This document shows positions 43,973-53,345 of a stretch of DNA of 64,000 nt, piece after piece. The notes under the pieces are model-generated. The model was not told the origin of the DNA. It saw only the letters and a program-made list of their open reading frames with translations, and made no database searches. The stretch's first letter is position 1, and the number at the start of each line of letters is the position of its first letter. A program made the translations under genes and the position numbers. Source of the DNA: Grimontia sedimenti (GTDB lineage Bacteria > Pseudomonadota > Gammaproteobacteria > Enterobacterales > Vibrionaceae); NCBI RefSeq assembly GCF_011045095.1, contig NZ_JAALDL010000002.1, positions 248,001 to 312,000 of the forward strand. Reading direction: 5' to 3'.

Positions 43973-46150
43973 ATGAACACAAAGAAGTTAGCTGTTCTCA
44001 TTGTCATTGCAGCCATATTTGTCACATGGTTTGCCTTCGACCTCGGCGCACTGTTTACGCTTGAAAACGCCAAGGCCCAGCATGAAGCATTAAAAGACAC
44101 CATCGCGAGTAACTTTGTTACAGCAAGCATCATCTATTTCGTTGTCTACATCGCGATGACCGCACTCTCACTGCCCGGCGCGGCGATTGCTACACTGCTC
44201 GGTGCCGCATTGTTCGGTTTCTGGTGGGCGTTGCTTATGGTTTCATTTGCCAGTTCCATTGGCGCGACCCTTGCGTTTTTGGTCAGTCGCTTCCTGCTGA
44301 AAGATTCGGTTCAGAACAAGTTTGGTGACCGTCTGGCGACGATTAACCAAGGCGTGGAGAAAGATGGTCCTTTCTATCTGCTCACACTGCGTCTTATCCC
44401 GGTATTTCCGTTCTTCCTGATTAACCTGCTGATGGGCTTAACGCCAATTCGCACAGCGACTTTCTATATTGTTAGCCAAATCGGCATGCTGCCGGGTACT
44501 GCGGTTTACATCAACGCAGGTACGCAACTGGCGCAAATCGATTCCCTAAGCGGCATTGTCTCTCCGGGTGTGTTGCTGTCACTGGTTCTGCTTGGTGTGT
44601 TCCCAATCATCGCCAAGATGATCATGAACGTGATTCAAAAGCGTCGTGTCTACGCCAAATGGCAAAAGCCAGCCACGTTTGACCGCAACCTGATAGCGAT
44701 TGGTGCCGGGGCTGGCGGCTTGGTGACTACCTACATTGGTGCAGCGGTAAAAGCCAAAGTCACCCTGATTGAAAAACACAAAATGGGTGGCGACTGTCTG
44801 AATACTGGCTGCGTGCCATCTAAAGCCTTGATTCGTGCAGGCCACGCCGTTCATGAAATCAAACGCTCGCAAGAGTTTGGTGTGAACGTTGGCGAACCTA
44901 CCGTGGATTTCCAACAAGTGATGGGCCGCGTACACAAAGTCATCGCAGACATCGAGCCGCACGATTCTGTGGAGCGTTACACCAAGCTGGGTGTGGAATG
45001 TATCGAAGGCGAAGCGAAAATCCTCTCCCCATGGGAAGTCGAAGTGAATGGTCAGCGCCTGACCACGCGTAACATTGTTATCGCAACCGGTGCGCGTCCT
45101 TTGGTTCCGGGTATTCCGGGCCTACAAGAAGTGAGCTACCTGACCTCAGACAACGTCTGGGAGCTTCAGGAGCAGCCTAAGAAGCTCTTGGTACTGGGTG
45201 GTGGTCCAATCGGTAGCGAACTGGCACAAAGCTTCTCTCGCCTCGGTACAGACGTGACCTTGGTGGAAATGGCAGACCAATTGCTGATCCGTGAAGATGC
45301 TGACGCTGCTGAGCTGGTCGTTAAAGGCCTGAAAGAAGACGGCGTGAACATTCTGCTTGGCCACAAAGCTACACGTTTTGAAAAAGACGGCGACGTTCAA
45401 CGTGCTTACCTTGAGCGCAATAGCGAAGAAGTTGTCATCGAATTTGATTATGTGATGCTGGCGCTCGGTCGCGTCGCAAACACGAAAGGCTTTGGTCTTG
45501 AGGACATCGGCGTTGAGCTCACGGAGCGCGGCACCGTCAAAGTGAACGAGTATCTGCAAACCAACTACCCGAACATCTTTGCGGTGGGTGATGTGGCAGG
45601 TCCTTTCCAGCTGACCCACGCTGCAGGACATCAGGCTTGGTATGCGGCAGTGAATGCGCTGTTTGGTGATTTCAAGAAGTTCAAAGCAGATTACTCAGTG
45701 ATGCCAGCGGCGACTTATACTGCGCCGGAAGTTGCCCGTGTCGGTATCAATGAGAAAGAAGCGATTGCACAAGGCATCGAGTACGAAGTGGCACACTACG
45801 GTATCGATGACTTGGATCGTGCGATTGCAGACGGTGAAGACCATGGCTTTATCAAAGTCATCACGCCTAAAGGCAAAGACAAGATTCTGGGTGTTACCAT
45901 TGTGGGTTCACATGCTGGCGACTTGCTCGCAGAATTCACCCTCGCGATGCGCCATGGCCTTGGATTAAACAAGATCCTCGGTACAGTGCACCCTTACCCA
46001 ACCATGAGTGAGGCCACCAAATACACCGCAGGTGTTTGGAAACAGAATAACGCGCCTCAAGGATTGCTCGCTTGGGTAGAGAAGTTCCACACTTGGATGC
46101 GTAATGAATCCAGTGCAAACAAATCTCAAACCATGATTAAGGAAGATTGA
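43973..46150 (+). CDS. TVP38/TMEM64 membrane domain fused to FAD-dependent disulfide reductase
   Basis: A 725-residue fusion. Residues 1-225 are a TVP38/TMEM64 (VTT/DedA-like) membrane domain with about six helices and the motif LSLPGAAIATLLGAALFG. Residues 230-715 are a mercuric reductase/lipoamide dehydrogenase-type flavoprotein: GAGAGGL for FAD, redox pair Cys275 and Cys280 in CLNTGCVPSK, GGGPIG for NAD(P)H, FAVGDVAG and the dimer interface HPYPTMSE. It lacks an N-terminal HMA domain, so mercury reduction is not indicated. Its end overlaps the ynjB frame, and both share the operon. AAAGGA precedes the ATG. The substrate is unknown. Confidence 0.85.
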   Translation: MNTKKLAVLIVIAAIFVTWFAFDLGALFTLENAKAQHEALKDTIASNFVTASIIYFVVYIAMTALSLPGAAIATLLGAALFGFWWALLMVSFASSIGATLAFLVSRFLLKDSVQNKFGDRLATINQGVEKDGPFYLLTLRLIPVFPFFLINLLMGLTPIRTATFYIVSQIGMLPGTAVYINAGTQLAQIDSLSGIVSPGVLLSLVLLGVFPIIAKMIMNVIQKRRVYAKWQKPATFDRNLIAIGAGAGGLVTTYIGAAVKAKVTLIEKHKMGGDCLNTGCVPSKALIRAGHAVHEIKRSQEFGVNVGEPTVDFQQVMGRVHKVIADIEPHDSVERYTKLGVECIEGEAKILSPWEVEVNGQRLTTRNIVIATGARPLVPGIPGLQEVSYLTSDNVWELQEQPKKLLVLGGGPIGSELAQSFSRLGTDVTLVEMADQLLIREDADAAELVVKGLKEDGVNILLGHKATRFEKDGDVQRAYLERNSEEVVIEFDYVMLALGRVANTKGFGLEDIGVELTERGTVKVNEYLQTNYPNIFAVGDVAGPFQLTHAAGHQAWYAAVNALFGDFKKFKADYSVMPAATYTAPEVARVGINEKEAIAQGIEYEVAHYGIDDLDRAIADGEDHGFIKVITPKGKDKILGVTIVGSHAGDLLAEFTLAMRHGLGLNKILGTVHPYPTMSEATKYTAGVWKQNNAPQGLLAWVEKFHTWMRNESSANKSQTMIKED

Positions 46151-46155
46151 TCACC

Positions 46156-47289
46156 ATGAATTTGAAATCCATCGTCGCAGCTTGCGCCCTCGCCTTCACT
46201 TCAGCCATTTCGGCGGCTGACCTCTCCAACTGGGAGAAAATTGAAGAAGGTGCTCAAGGCCAAACGGTTTACTTCAATGCCTGGGGCGGAAGTCAGGAAA
46301 TCAATGCCTACCTGCGTTGGGCAGGCGATGAACTAAAAGATCGTTACGGCGTCACGCTTCAACATGTCAAAGTATCTGACATTGCAGAGACCGTTAACCG
46401 TTTGGTCGCTGAAAAAGCCGCAGGTAAGAACGAAGGCGGCAGTGTAGACATGGTTTGGATTAATGGTGAAAACTTCAAGTCTATGAAATCAAACGGCCTG
46501 TTGTTTGGGCCGTTCGTTGAAAACCTGCCGAACTGGTCGATTGTTGATAAATCCTTGCCAGTCAAAGAGGACTTTACCGAGCCAACAAATGGTTTGGAAG
46601 CACCTTGGGGTGTGGGCCAGTTAGTTTTCATCCACGATGAAAAGACGCTGGCAAACCCACCAGCCTCTTTCAACGAGATGCTGAGTCTGGCCAAAGCGTT
46701 TCCGGGAAAAATCACCTACCCGAAACCACCGGCATTCCACGGCACCAGCTTCCTGAAAGCCGCTTTGCTGGAATTGAGCATGGATACTGCCCCGCTCTAC
46801 AAACCTGCAGATCAAGCTGATTTTAATGCAGTGACAGCGCCGCTTTGGAAGTATCTGGACGAACTGCACACAGTAGCTTGGCGTCAGGGGAAACAATTCC
46901 CGGCAGCCAGCGCGGAAACCATGCAGTTGTTGGATGACGGCGAGTTGCTGCTCGCCATCACATTTAACCCTAATGCCGCTGAAACGGCAGTGAAAAACGG
47001 TACACTTGCGCCTTCCGCTAAAGCCTTTGCTTTTAACGAGGGTGCGCTGTCCAATATTCACTTTATGGGTATCCCTTGGAACGCCAATGCGAAAGAAGGC
47101 GCTCTCGTCGCGGTCAACTTCCTGATGAGCGAAGAAGCGCAGGCTCGTAAAGCAAACAGTGATTACTGGGGTGACCCAGCGGTCGTGAAATTGTCTGACA
47201 GCAAGCCATTGTTCAAGTCGCAGCCTGAGCCACATCCAAGCTGGCAAGGCGCGCTCGAGCAAGAATGGCTTAAGCGCTATGGTCAATAA
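46156..47289 (+). CDS. ynjB: YnjB, ABC transporter substrate-binding protein
   Basis: A 377-residue periplasmic binding protein of the YnjB family, with a signal peptide ending ISAADL near residue 21. The mature part opens GQTVYFNAWGGSQEINAYL, a feature shared with thiamine- and iron-type binding proteins. The ligand of YnjBCD has not been established to my knowledge. I use ATG 46156, with GGAAG upstream, three codons after a TTG. It follows the flavoprotein by five bases and precedes ynjC. Confidence 0.85.
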   Translation: MNLKSIVAACALAFTSAISAADLSNWEKIEEGAQGQTVYFNAWGGSQEINAYLRWAGDELKDRYGVTLQHVKVSDIAETVNRLVAEKAAGKNEGGSVDMVWINGENFKSMKSNGLLFGPFVENLPNWSIVDKSLPVKEDFTEPTNGLEAPWGVGQLVFIHDEKTLANPPASFNEMLSLAKAFPGKITYPKPPAFHGTSFLKAALLELSMDTAPLYKPADQADFNAVTAPLWKYLDELHTVAWRQGKQFPAASAETMQLLDDGELLLAITFNPNAAETAVKNGTLAPSAKAFAFNEGALSNIHFMGIPWNANAKEGALVAVNFLMSEEAQARKANSDYWGDPAVVKLSDSKPLFKSQPEPHPSWQGALEQEWLKRYGQ

Positions 47290-47338
47290 TTAGAGTAAAT
47301 GTTGAAGCGATAAGCGCTTCATGCGAAATGAGGTAAAC

Positions 47339-49045
47339 ATGTTACGCCCGCTGTATTTAATGACATTAGTCGTGTGCTGTTTACCTCTCCTTCCTGGACT
47401 TGGCGGCGTATTACTTTCTGCCGTCAGTTATCTTCCCGTTCTTGGATTGAGCGAACCCAGCCTTGATGGTTGGCGCGCGATGCAAGAGTGGCCCGGCACT
47501 CACAAAGCCATTCAGCTTACCCTGTTTACCGGTATTGCCGCCTCATTCTTTGCCGCACTGTTTACGTTTCTTATTCTTCAATCCTGTTGGGGAACCCGTT
47601 TCTGGAAGCGCATCGAGCAATGGCTTTCGCCTTTGCTGGCCATGCCTCATGTCGCCTTTGCGATTGGCTTTGCTCTTACCTTTGCCCCATCAGGCTGGTT
47701 ATTCCGTTTTGTCGCGCTGTTTACCGGACAAGAACAGCCCTACCACTGGTCGCTGGTTCAGGACAGTAGCGGTATTGGATTGATTCTGGCACTGGCTGTG
47801 AAGGAAACCCCTTTTCTATTGTTGATGAGCCTTTCTGTACTGAAGCAAATGCAGTTAGACCGCTTACTCGCAGCCTCACAAAGCTTGGGCTACAACCGTA
47901 CCGCGGCTTGGTTGAAAGTGGTGTTCCCGCAGTGGCTACCAAAAATGCGTTTCCCGATTTATGCCGTGTTGGCTTACGGGTTATCCGTCGTTGACGTAGC
48001 GATGATTTTAGGACCCACTTCGCCGACTACCTTCGCCGTATTGGTGTGGCAATGGTTTAACGACCCTGATTTATCGATGTTGCCGCGTGCGGCAGCGGGA
48101 GCCATTTCGTTATTCGTCCTCTGTTTCGGCACTCTACTTTTGTATCGCCTGTTCGAATATGTGCTGATTAATGTTTGGCAGAACTGGCAGTTCAGCGGTA
48201 GCAAAACCTACTCTCTGCCCGGGCGACACCTGTTTAAGCTCATCGCCCTGTTGCCATTTATGATGATTCCCCTGCTGCTGGTTTGGTCGTTCGCCCTTCG
48301 CTGGCGCTTTCCAGACATTTGGCCGACACGCGTCAGCACGCGGTTTTGGGAACAGGAATCCAGTCATCTGATTGAACTGGCGACCAACAGCCTGATTCTT
48401 GGCCTGATATCCGCGACGGTTGCGTTGATATTTGCCGTCGGCTGTCTGGAGTATCGCGATAAATACCACAAATCACTGCCGCAATTAGTTATAGCCGTGC
48501 CTATGCTGATCCCACAGTTATCGATTCTGTTCGGTATTCAGGTCGCGATATACATGTTACCGGGGCAATGGCACGTCCCTGCTACCATCTGGGCGCATAT
48601 CCTGTTTGCCTTCCCTTATGTTTACCTCGCATTGGATGGGCCTTGGAAATCGTTCGATCAGCGTCTTACACAAACCGCGCGCAGCTTGGGACACAGTCCG
48701 TTTAAAGCCTGGTGGCAGGTGAAGCTGCCTATTGTCATTCCTGCGATTTTGCTGGCTTGGGCTGTTGGTCTCAGCGTCAGTTTTGCTCAATATCTGCCTA
48801 CCCAACTTCTGGGCGCGGGACGTATCACCACATTAACTACCGAAGCTGTTAGCCTTGCCAGCGGTCAGGACAGACGTATCAGCGCCGTGTATGGTTTGAT
48901 TCAAGCCTTTCTGCCGCTTGTTTTCTTTGCCCTTGCGCTGGCTGCCAGCCGGTTGGCTGACCCGCGCCGTCGCCTCGCCCGACATGATGAATCCAGAGAG
49001 TCTGTGAATGAGTTTGTCCGTACAAAACCTGACTATAAAATCTAA
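47339..49045 (+). CDS. ynjC: YnjC, ABC transporter permease (double-length)
   Basis: A 568-residue inner-membrane permease made of two fused MetI-like halves, about 12 helices in all, like ThiP and FbpB. EAA-type loops are seen near residues 175 (LAASQSLGYNRTAAW) and 455 (TARSLGHSPFKAWW). GAGG sits six bases before ATG 47339; an ATG at 47321 is in frame. The 3' end overlaps ynjD by 38 bases. With YnjB and YnjD it forms a complete ABC importer. Confidence 0.87.
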   Translation: MLRPLYLMTLVVCCLPLLPGLGGVLLSAVSYLPVLGLSEPSLDGWRAMQEWPGTHKAIQLTLFTGIAASFFAALFTFLILQSCWGTRFWKRIEQWLSPLLAMPHVAFAIGFALTFAPSGWLFRFVALFTGQEQPYHWSLVQDSSGIGLILALAVKETPFLLLMSLSVLKQMQLDRLLAASQSLGYNRTAAWLKVVFPQWLPKMRFPIYAVLAYGLSVVDVAMILGPTSPTTFAVLVWQWFNDPDLSMLPRAAAGAISLFVLCFGTLLLYRLFEYVLINVWQNWQFSGSKTYSLPGRHLFKLIALLPFMMIPLLLVWSFALRWRFPDIWPTRVSTRFWEQESSHLIELATNSLILGLISATVALIFAVGCLEYRDKYHKSLPQLVIAVPMLIPQLSILFGIQVAIYMLPGQWHVPATIWAHILFAFPYVYLALDGPWKSFDQRLTQTARSLGHSPFKAWWQVKLPIVIPAILLAWAVGLSVSFAQYLPTQLLGAGRITTLTTEAVSLASGQDRRISAVYGLIQAFLPLVFFALALAASRLADPRRRLARHDESRESVNEFVRTKPDYKI

Positions 49046-49694
49046 TCAAGCCACTTTGGTCACTGGCATGTCATTCCTCGTCGAAAATGGGGATGTACTG
49101 TCCATCATGGGACCCAGTGGCTGTGGTAAATCCACGCTACTCAGCGCAGTTGCCGGACATCTTTCTCCAGAGTTTGATTGCGAAGGCGATATTCTGGTTA
49201 ATGGCCAAAGCATCCAATCACTCCCGGCAGAAAAACGGGCAGTAGGGATTCTGTTTCAAGATGATCTGCTCTTCCCGCACCTCAATGTTTGGCAGAACCT
49301 TGCGTTTGGCTTGCCTGACGCCATGAGCGCTGCGGAGAAAAAAGAACGTGCGCTGGCAACGTTGCAAGAAATAGAACTCGCAGATATCGCTTTTAAAGCG
49401 CCAGACCAAATCTCCGGTGGTCAACGTGCGCGTATTAGTTTGATGAGAACCCTGCTCTCCCACCCCAAAGTCATCTTGCTGGATGAGCCTTTCAGCAAGC
49501 TGGATAAGCCACTTCGAAAGTCATTCCGCGCATTTGTGTTCAAGCAAATCAAAAACCGTAACATTGCGGCGGTGATGGTGACACATGATGAGGATGACGT
49601 GCCCATGGAAAGCACCTTGCTGCATTGGCCAAGCAAAGAAAGGGAAACGACCTCGAAAGTGGGTTTTAATGAGACGGAGCAGAACAATGCTTGA
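49008..49694 (+). CDS. ynjD: YnjD, ABC transporter ATPase
   Basis: A 228-residue ABC ATPase. Walker A GPSGCGKST (about 35), Q-loop FQDD, signature ISGGQRARISLMRTLL, Walker B VILLDEPFSKLD and switch histidine MVTHD are all present. It starts inside ynjC and ends inside ynjF, so expression is tightly coupled along the operon. Length is that of an ATPase without a regulatory domain. Confidence 0.88.
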   Translation: MSLSVQNLTIKSNQATLVTGMSFLVENGDVLSIMGPSGCGKSTLLSAVAGHLSPEFDCEGDILVNGQSIQSLPAEKRAVGILFQDDLLFPHLNVWQNLAFGLPDAMSAAEKKERALATLQEIELADIAFKAPDQISGGQRARISLMRTLLSHPKVILLDEPFSKLDKPLRKSFRAFVFKQIKNRNIAAVMVTHDEDDVPMESTLLHWPSKERETTSKVGFNETEQNNA

Positions 49695-50319
49695 TCGCTA
49701 TTCCATCGTCGTTATCCGTTGGCCCTTAAAGCAAGCGGCCAAGATCCCTGACAAAATCGGCCTCACTGCTAACCAAGTCACGGTGAGTGGCTTTCTGATT
49801 GGCTTGCTGGCGCTACCTACTATCGCTTACGAGTATTACTGGCTTGGGCTATTGTTTATCGCTCTAAACCGTATTTTTGATGGGTTAGACGGTGCGTTGG
49901 CCCGCCGACAAGGGATTACAGATGCAGGTGGATTTCTGGATATCACGTTGGATTTCCTTTTCTATTCGATGATCCCCTTTGCTTTTGCGTTGGCAAATCC
50001 CGAACAAAACGCAGTTGCAGCGACGTTCCTTGTTTTTTCCTTTATGGGAACAGGATCAAGCTTCCTCGCATTTGCCATCATGGCGAGTAAGCGCAACATC
50101 GAAAATCCCGTCTATCAAAGCAAATCGCTTTACTACATTGGCGGGTTAACCGAGGGAACAGAAACCATCGCCTGTTTTGTCCTGTTCTGTTTGTTCCCGG
50201 GTTACTTTGCAGAAATCGCATGGACGTTTGGCGCACTTTGCTGGGTTACCACAGCCACACGTATTTGGGCGGGTTATCAAACACTGAAAGAGGAGCCACC
50301 TCAGGATAACGCGGGATGA
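49687..50319 (+). CDS. ynjF: YnjF, CDP-alcohol phosphatidyltransferase family protein
   Basis: A 210-residue integral membrane enzyme of the CDP-alcohol phosphatidyltransferase family, which joins a CDP-linked lipid to an alcohol. The signature D-G-(x)2-A-R-(x)8-G-(x)3-D-(x)3-D is visible as DGLDGALARRQG and GGFLDITLDF near residues 65-90. Start is ATG 49687, with GGAG ahead, overlapping ynjD by eight bases. In E. coli ynjF also accompanies ynjBCD. Its product is not known. Its stop codon directly abuts the stop of the next, convergent gene. Confidence 0.87.
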   Translation: MLDRYSIVVIRWPLKQAAKIPDKIGLTANQVTVSGFLIGLLALPTIAYEYYWLGLLFIALNRIFDGLDGALARRQGITDAGGFLDITLDFLFYSMIPFAFALANPEQNAVAATFLVFSFMGTGSSFLAFAIMASKRNIENPVYQSKSLYYIGGLTEGTETIACFVLFCLFPGYFAEIAWTFGALCWVTTATRIWAGYQTLKEEPPQDNAG

Positions 50320-50330
50320 TCACTCCCGCG
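50310..50330. terminator. Hairpin across two abutting stop codons
   Basis: CGCGGGA and TCCCGCG pair with a seven-base loop that contains the stops of ynjF (50317-50319) and of the minus-strand gene (50320-50322). No long T run is present. Confidence 0.5.
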
Positions 50331-50952
50331 CCAGATTATTAATTGCAAATGCCAGCACGTCGATATCAACTTGACCGAAGAATCGATAACGACCGGAATC
50401 GAAAACCCACGCCGGGCTACCCGGGATTTTGTCTTCCTCTGCATGTTTGATGTCACCATAGACATCTGCCAAGGCTTTCCCCGTCAAAAAGTGCTCCATG
50501 ATGTCTGGCGTCGCAAGGTGACACTCCTCAAGCACATCTTTTAACACACCATAGTGGCTGATATCTCTGGCATCGCGAAAAAACGCCTCACGGAGTGCAT
50601 GTTCGAGTTCAACCGCAACCTCATTACCTGCAACAAACTGCACCGCTTTCAACGCCTGATGCGGCATCAAAGAACTTGATGGCCGGACTTTTCTCCATAA
50701 GTCAGGGTGGACGTCCAAACCATCAAATTTCGCCATTAACCTTTCGGTGATGTCAGCATATTTCATGTACCCGCGTTCACCAGCACCTATGGTGCTCATT
50801 CTCTCTGGAACGTTGGCATACAACCCCAAGTAATGATGTTGCCATTGCACATGGGAGGTATCCCAAAGGTGCATGATCTTGTCGTTGTAATGTTGGCCAA
50901 CCCAACCCCAAAAACAAAGCAAATCACTGTAGAAGTTAACCTGTACTGTCAT
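50320..50952 (-). CDS. DsbA/FrnE-like thioredoxin-fold protein lacking the CxxC pair
   Basis: A 210-residue cytoplasmic protein of the DsbA-like thioredoxin superfamily (FrnE or 2-hydroxychromene-2-carboxylate isomerase type). It has the first strand and helix (VQVNFYSDLLCFWGWVGQ), where a CxxC pair is usual, but reads CFWG, so only one cysteine remains. The cis-proline loop GSPAWVF near residue 183 is present. It cannot do normal dithiol exchange; an isomerase or glutathione-linked role is possible. It follows the TPR gene by 29 bases and is likely in one operon with it. Confidence 0.7.
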   Translation of the reverse strand: MTVQVNFYSDLLCFWGWVGQHYNDKIMHLWDTSHVQWQHHYLGLYANVPERMSTIGAGERGYMKYADITERLMAKFDGLDVHPDLWRKVRPSSSLMPHQALKAVQFVAGNEVAVELEHALREAFFRDARDISHYGVLKDVLEECHLATPDIMEHFLTGKALADVYGDIKHAEEDKIPGSPAWVFDSGRYRFFGQVDIDVLAFAINNLARE

Positions 50953-50981
50953 GGAAAACTGATCCTTGTCACTGTGAAATG

Positions 50982-52355
50982 TTAAAGAACTCGTCTAAGT
51001 AATTGATTCAGTGCTTGGTTATCCCCACCTAACGTCAGCCTTTCAATTGCCGCGTATTTTCTCAGGTAGATCTCAGGAGCCAGATCCCACTGGGTTCTGC
51101 GGGACACCCTTTCTTTGAGGAAGCCTTTTGTTGTTTCCAAATGGCCTTGCTGAGCTTCAGCGTTGATCAGGTATTGATGCAGAATATCTTGTTGGGCATG
51201 GCTTCCACCCAGCTTCGCCATATCGTATCGAATTGGCGTTATCAAATTTGCAGCTTGGGCAAAATTGCCATCTTCAAAGGCTTCAATACCCGTAACCAGC
51301 TTTTGGGAAAGCTCATTTTCAGTCGGGTAACGCAGAGCATTTGGGTTACCTAGCTTTCCCTTCAATAACGAGATTGCCTCTTTTTCACCCGCACGATGGA
51401 GCACCATGGCGGAGTGAAGTTCAGTAAACAGGTAGATATAGTCTCCATAAGCATCCCGCACACCTTCGTAGAGCCGCTGCCAACGTTCACCAACATCAAT
51501 ACCTAAAAACTCCAAACGCTTGAGTAATGAAGCGCCGTTTTGAACACTCAAGTAGAAATTGGAAGGTTCAGGGTAAATATGGTGGTCAAGAAGGGAGAAC
51601 ACTTCGTCAATGTTGCCCTGCTCAAGGTGAAACAGCGCAAGGTGCCACCAGAGATGGCCGACAAACGCGTTATGGGTAGGTAACTGTTCTCTGCGTGACT
51701 CTATCCAATCTATGCCCTCATCAGTTCGTGCATTCATTTCCAGTACATGAGCGAGAGAGTGGACAACCCATACATCTGCAGGGTTTAGCTCAACCGCTCT
51801 AAGGGCATAATCTTCAGCCAGTTGGTACTCCCCAACCTCTTCAAGCGCAAAGCTGAAAGCACCGATAAAATAACCGTAGCCTGAAATATCTTCTCCCCAG
51901 TGAGGTGCGATTTTCGCGGCAGTATCAACCAATCGTTGTCTTTCACCAAACCAGAAAAGGTTACCTGTAGACTGTCGAAAAGCGACCAGATCCAACGGCC
52001 ACTCATTCAAAATACCTGCCCATACTTCCAGAACAGCTTTGATATCTCCCCGCTGATAAGCTTCTAGTGCAGAAATATGTTGTTGCTCTCGGCTATTGGT
52101 TTGTTTAACGAGGGAACGAATGGAAGCCAACACATCAGAAATGCCAGCCAATGATGAATAGCGCCCTTCACTCGCAATGCTATAACCCTTCAAGACATGG
52201 GCCATCACAAATTCTGGGTGTGTTTCTAGGATGGAATCTATTTTTTCCATGGCATTTGGGCGATAGTCGAAAATCCATTCCAATGCAGCTTCAAACTTTT
52301 TAACGCCAGCGTCATCTGTGCCTGTATATATCAATCCTCTGCTGTCTGTACCCAT
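50982..52355 (-). CDS. TTC38-like tetratricopeptide repeat protein
   Basis: A 457-residue soluble protein of helical pairs. Recognisable TPR-like units include LAEDYALRAVELNPADVWVV and the first pair EAALEWIFDYRPNAMEKIDS. The overall sequence, length and the segment HVLEMNARTDEGIDWI fit the TTC38 family, found in bacteria and animals and without a settled function. No signal peptide. It is the first gene of a likely two-gene operon with the DsbA-like protein. Promoter presumably lies at 52356-52440. Confidence 0.75.
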   Translation of the reverse strand: MGTDSRGLIYTGTDDAGVKKFEAALEWIFDYRPNAMEKIDSILETHPEFVMAHVLKGYSIASEGRYSSLAGISDVLASIRSLVKQTNSREQQHISALEAYQRGDIKAVLEVWAGILNEWPLDLVAFRQSTGNLFWFGERQRLVDTAAKIAPHWGEDISGYGYFIGAFSFALEEVGEYQLAEDYALRAVELNPADVWVVHSLAHVLEMNARTDEGIDWIESRREQLPTHNAFVGHLWWHLALFHLEQGNIDEVFSLLDHHIYPEPSNFYLSVQNGASLLKRLEFLGIDVGERWQRLYEGVRDAYGDYIYLFTELHSAMVLHRAGEKEAISLLKGKLGNPNALRYPTENELSQKLVTGIEAFEDGNFAQAANLITPIRYDMAKLGGSHAQQDILHQYLINAEAQQGHLETTKGFLKERVSRRTQWDLAPEIYLRKYAAIERLTLGGDNQALNQLLRRVL

Positions 52356-52445
52356 TGTTTTTGTTCTCCCTAGTCAACGTTTAAGTGAGACTAGCGAGCA
52401 CAATGAAGGGTGACAAACTAGGATAAATTGCCTGTAGGGAAACGA

Positions 52446-52480
52446 TTTGTTTGTGTCACTAAACTTGAGTGACAAACAAA
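52446..52480. repeat. Inverted repeat upstream of the TTC38-like gene
   Basis: TTTGTTTGTGTCACT and AGTGACAAACAAA are complementary apart from a two-base insertion. It lies next to the RTX terminator and may be part of the TPR gene control region or a chance extension of the hairpin. Confidence 0.4.
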
Positions 52481-52508
52481 AACGCCCGGGATTTCTCCCA
52501 GGCGTTTG
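52480..52508 (-). terminator. Terminator of the large RTX gene
   Basis: AACGCCCGGG and CCCAGGCGTT pair with one mismatch; T's follow on the minus strand, 16 bases past the stop at 52524. Confidence 0.65.
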
Positions 52509-52523
52509 ATTTCAGATATTGGT

Positions 52524-53345
52524 TTAGAAGGACTGCGTAATTAGCTTGCTCTCTTCGATCATGGCGTTAATGACATCCTGACCGGAAGAATCACTATCCA
52601 ATCCGAAGGCGTTAACCATGTCTTCAATCGAGGTTGATGCAAACACCACTTGCTGGTCAACTGCATCGCCGTCTGTAGCAAGAGACAATACCGCTTCGCC
52701 TTCGTCGTTTTCTTCCAGTGCAACAAGATAACTGCCAAGGTCTTCATCGCTAACCTCACCGAGTACGTCTGCAAAATCCAGCACGTCCAGTTCAGGCTCA
52801 TAGTCATGGATTGTATCTACTGTTCCAACAGCCGCATCACCTTGCAGGAAGATGAAGGTGTCTGAGCCTTCACCACCGTACATGTCATCAGAGCCTGCTC
52901 CGCCTGCGATCAGATCGTTGCCTAAGCCACCATCAATGATATCGTTGCCGGCATATCCGTAGATGTCGTTGTTTGCTTCACCACCATTCAGGTTGTCGTC
53001 CAATTCTGAGCCTTCGATAACTTCCATCAGGTTTCCGAGCGGGACATCGACATCTTCACCTGCATTGATATCCAGAGACATGTCTGCTGTATCACCAAAG
53101 TCATTTTCCAACTTCAGTTCAAAGTGTTCGATCTCTTCGCCCAATGAAGCATCAGACGCCAGTTGGTAAACGTATTCACCTTCGGCGTGGCGATCGTCGT
53201 CCGAGCCATAAATGGTGAGCTCTCCGCGCTCAGTCTGAACAACCAAGGTACCTTCCGGAACTTCATAGACTGCGCCATCAATCTCGACGGTCTTCATGTT
53301 CCAGTGGCCGGAGGTTTCCGCCTCAGCCAGCAGGTTGCCTGACAC
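52524..53345 (-). CDS. C-terminal part of the large RTX protein (type I secretion target region)
   Basis: This frame continues the RTX protein that begins at 57136. It reads on upstream of its first Met to at least 53396, where [18 protein letters not shown] joins the upper frame. It holds a cadherin-like strand-rich part, four RTX repeats (residues 118-165) and a C-terminal secretion target domain ([25 protein letters not shown], to SKLITQSF) of the VCA0849-type. It has no plausible ribosome binding site of its own, so it is very likely not a separate gene. The terminator at 52480 follows. Confidence 0.7.
   Translation of the reverse strand: MSGNLLAEAETSGHWNMKTVEIDGAVYEVPEGTLVVQTERGELTIYGSDDDRHAEGEYVYQLASDASLGEEIEHFELKLENDFGDTADMSLDINAGEDVDVPLGNLMEVIEGSELDDNLNGGEANNDIYGYAGNDIIDGGLGNDLIAGGAGSDDMYGGEGSDTFIFLQGDAAVGTVDTIHDYEPELDVLDFADVLGEVSDEDLGSYLVALEENDEGEAVLSLATDGDAVDQQVVFASTSIEDMVNAFGLDSDSSGQDVINAMIEESKLITQSF

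Noticed and set aside
43973..46150. Mercuric reductase (merA)
   Set aside because: There is a TVP38 domain in front in place of an HMA domain, and no mer genes nearby; the C-terminal vicinal cysteines of MerA are absent.
52524..53345. Separate short RTX gene
   Set aside because: It has no ribosome binding site and joins the large RTX gene when two bases of a GC repeat are removed.
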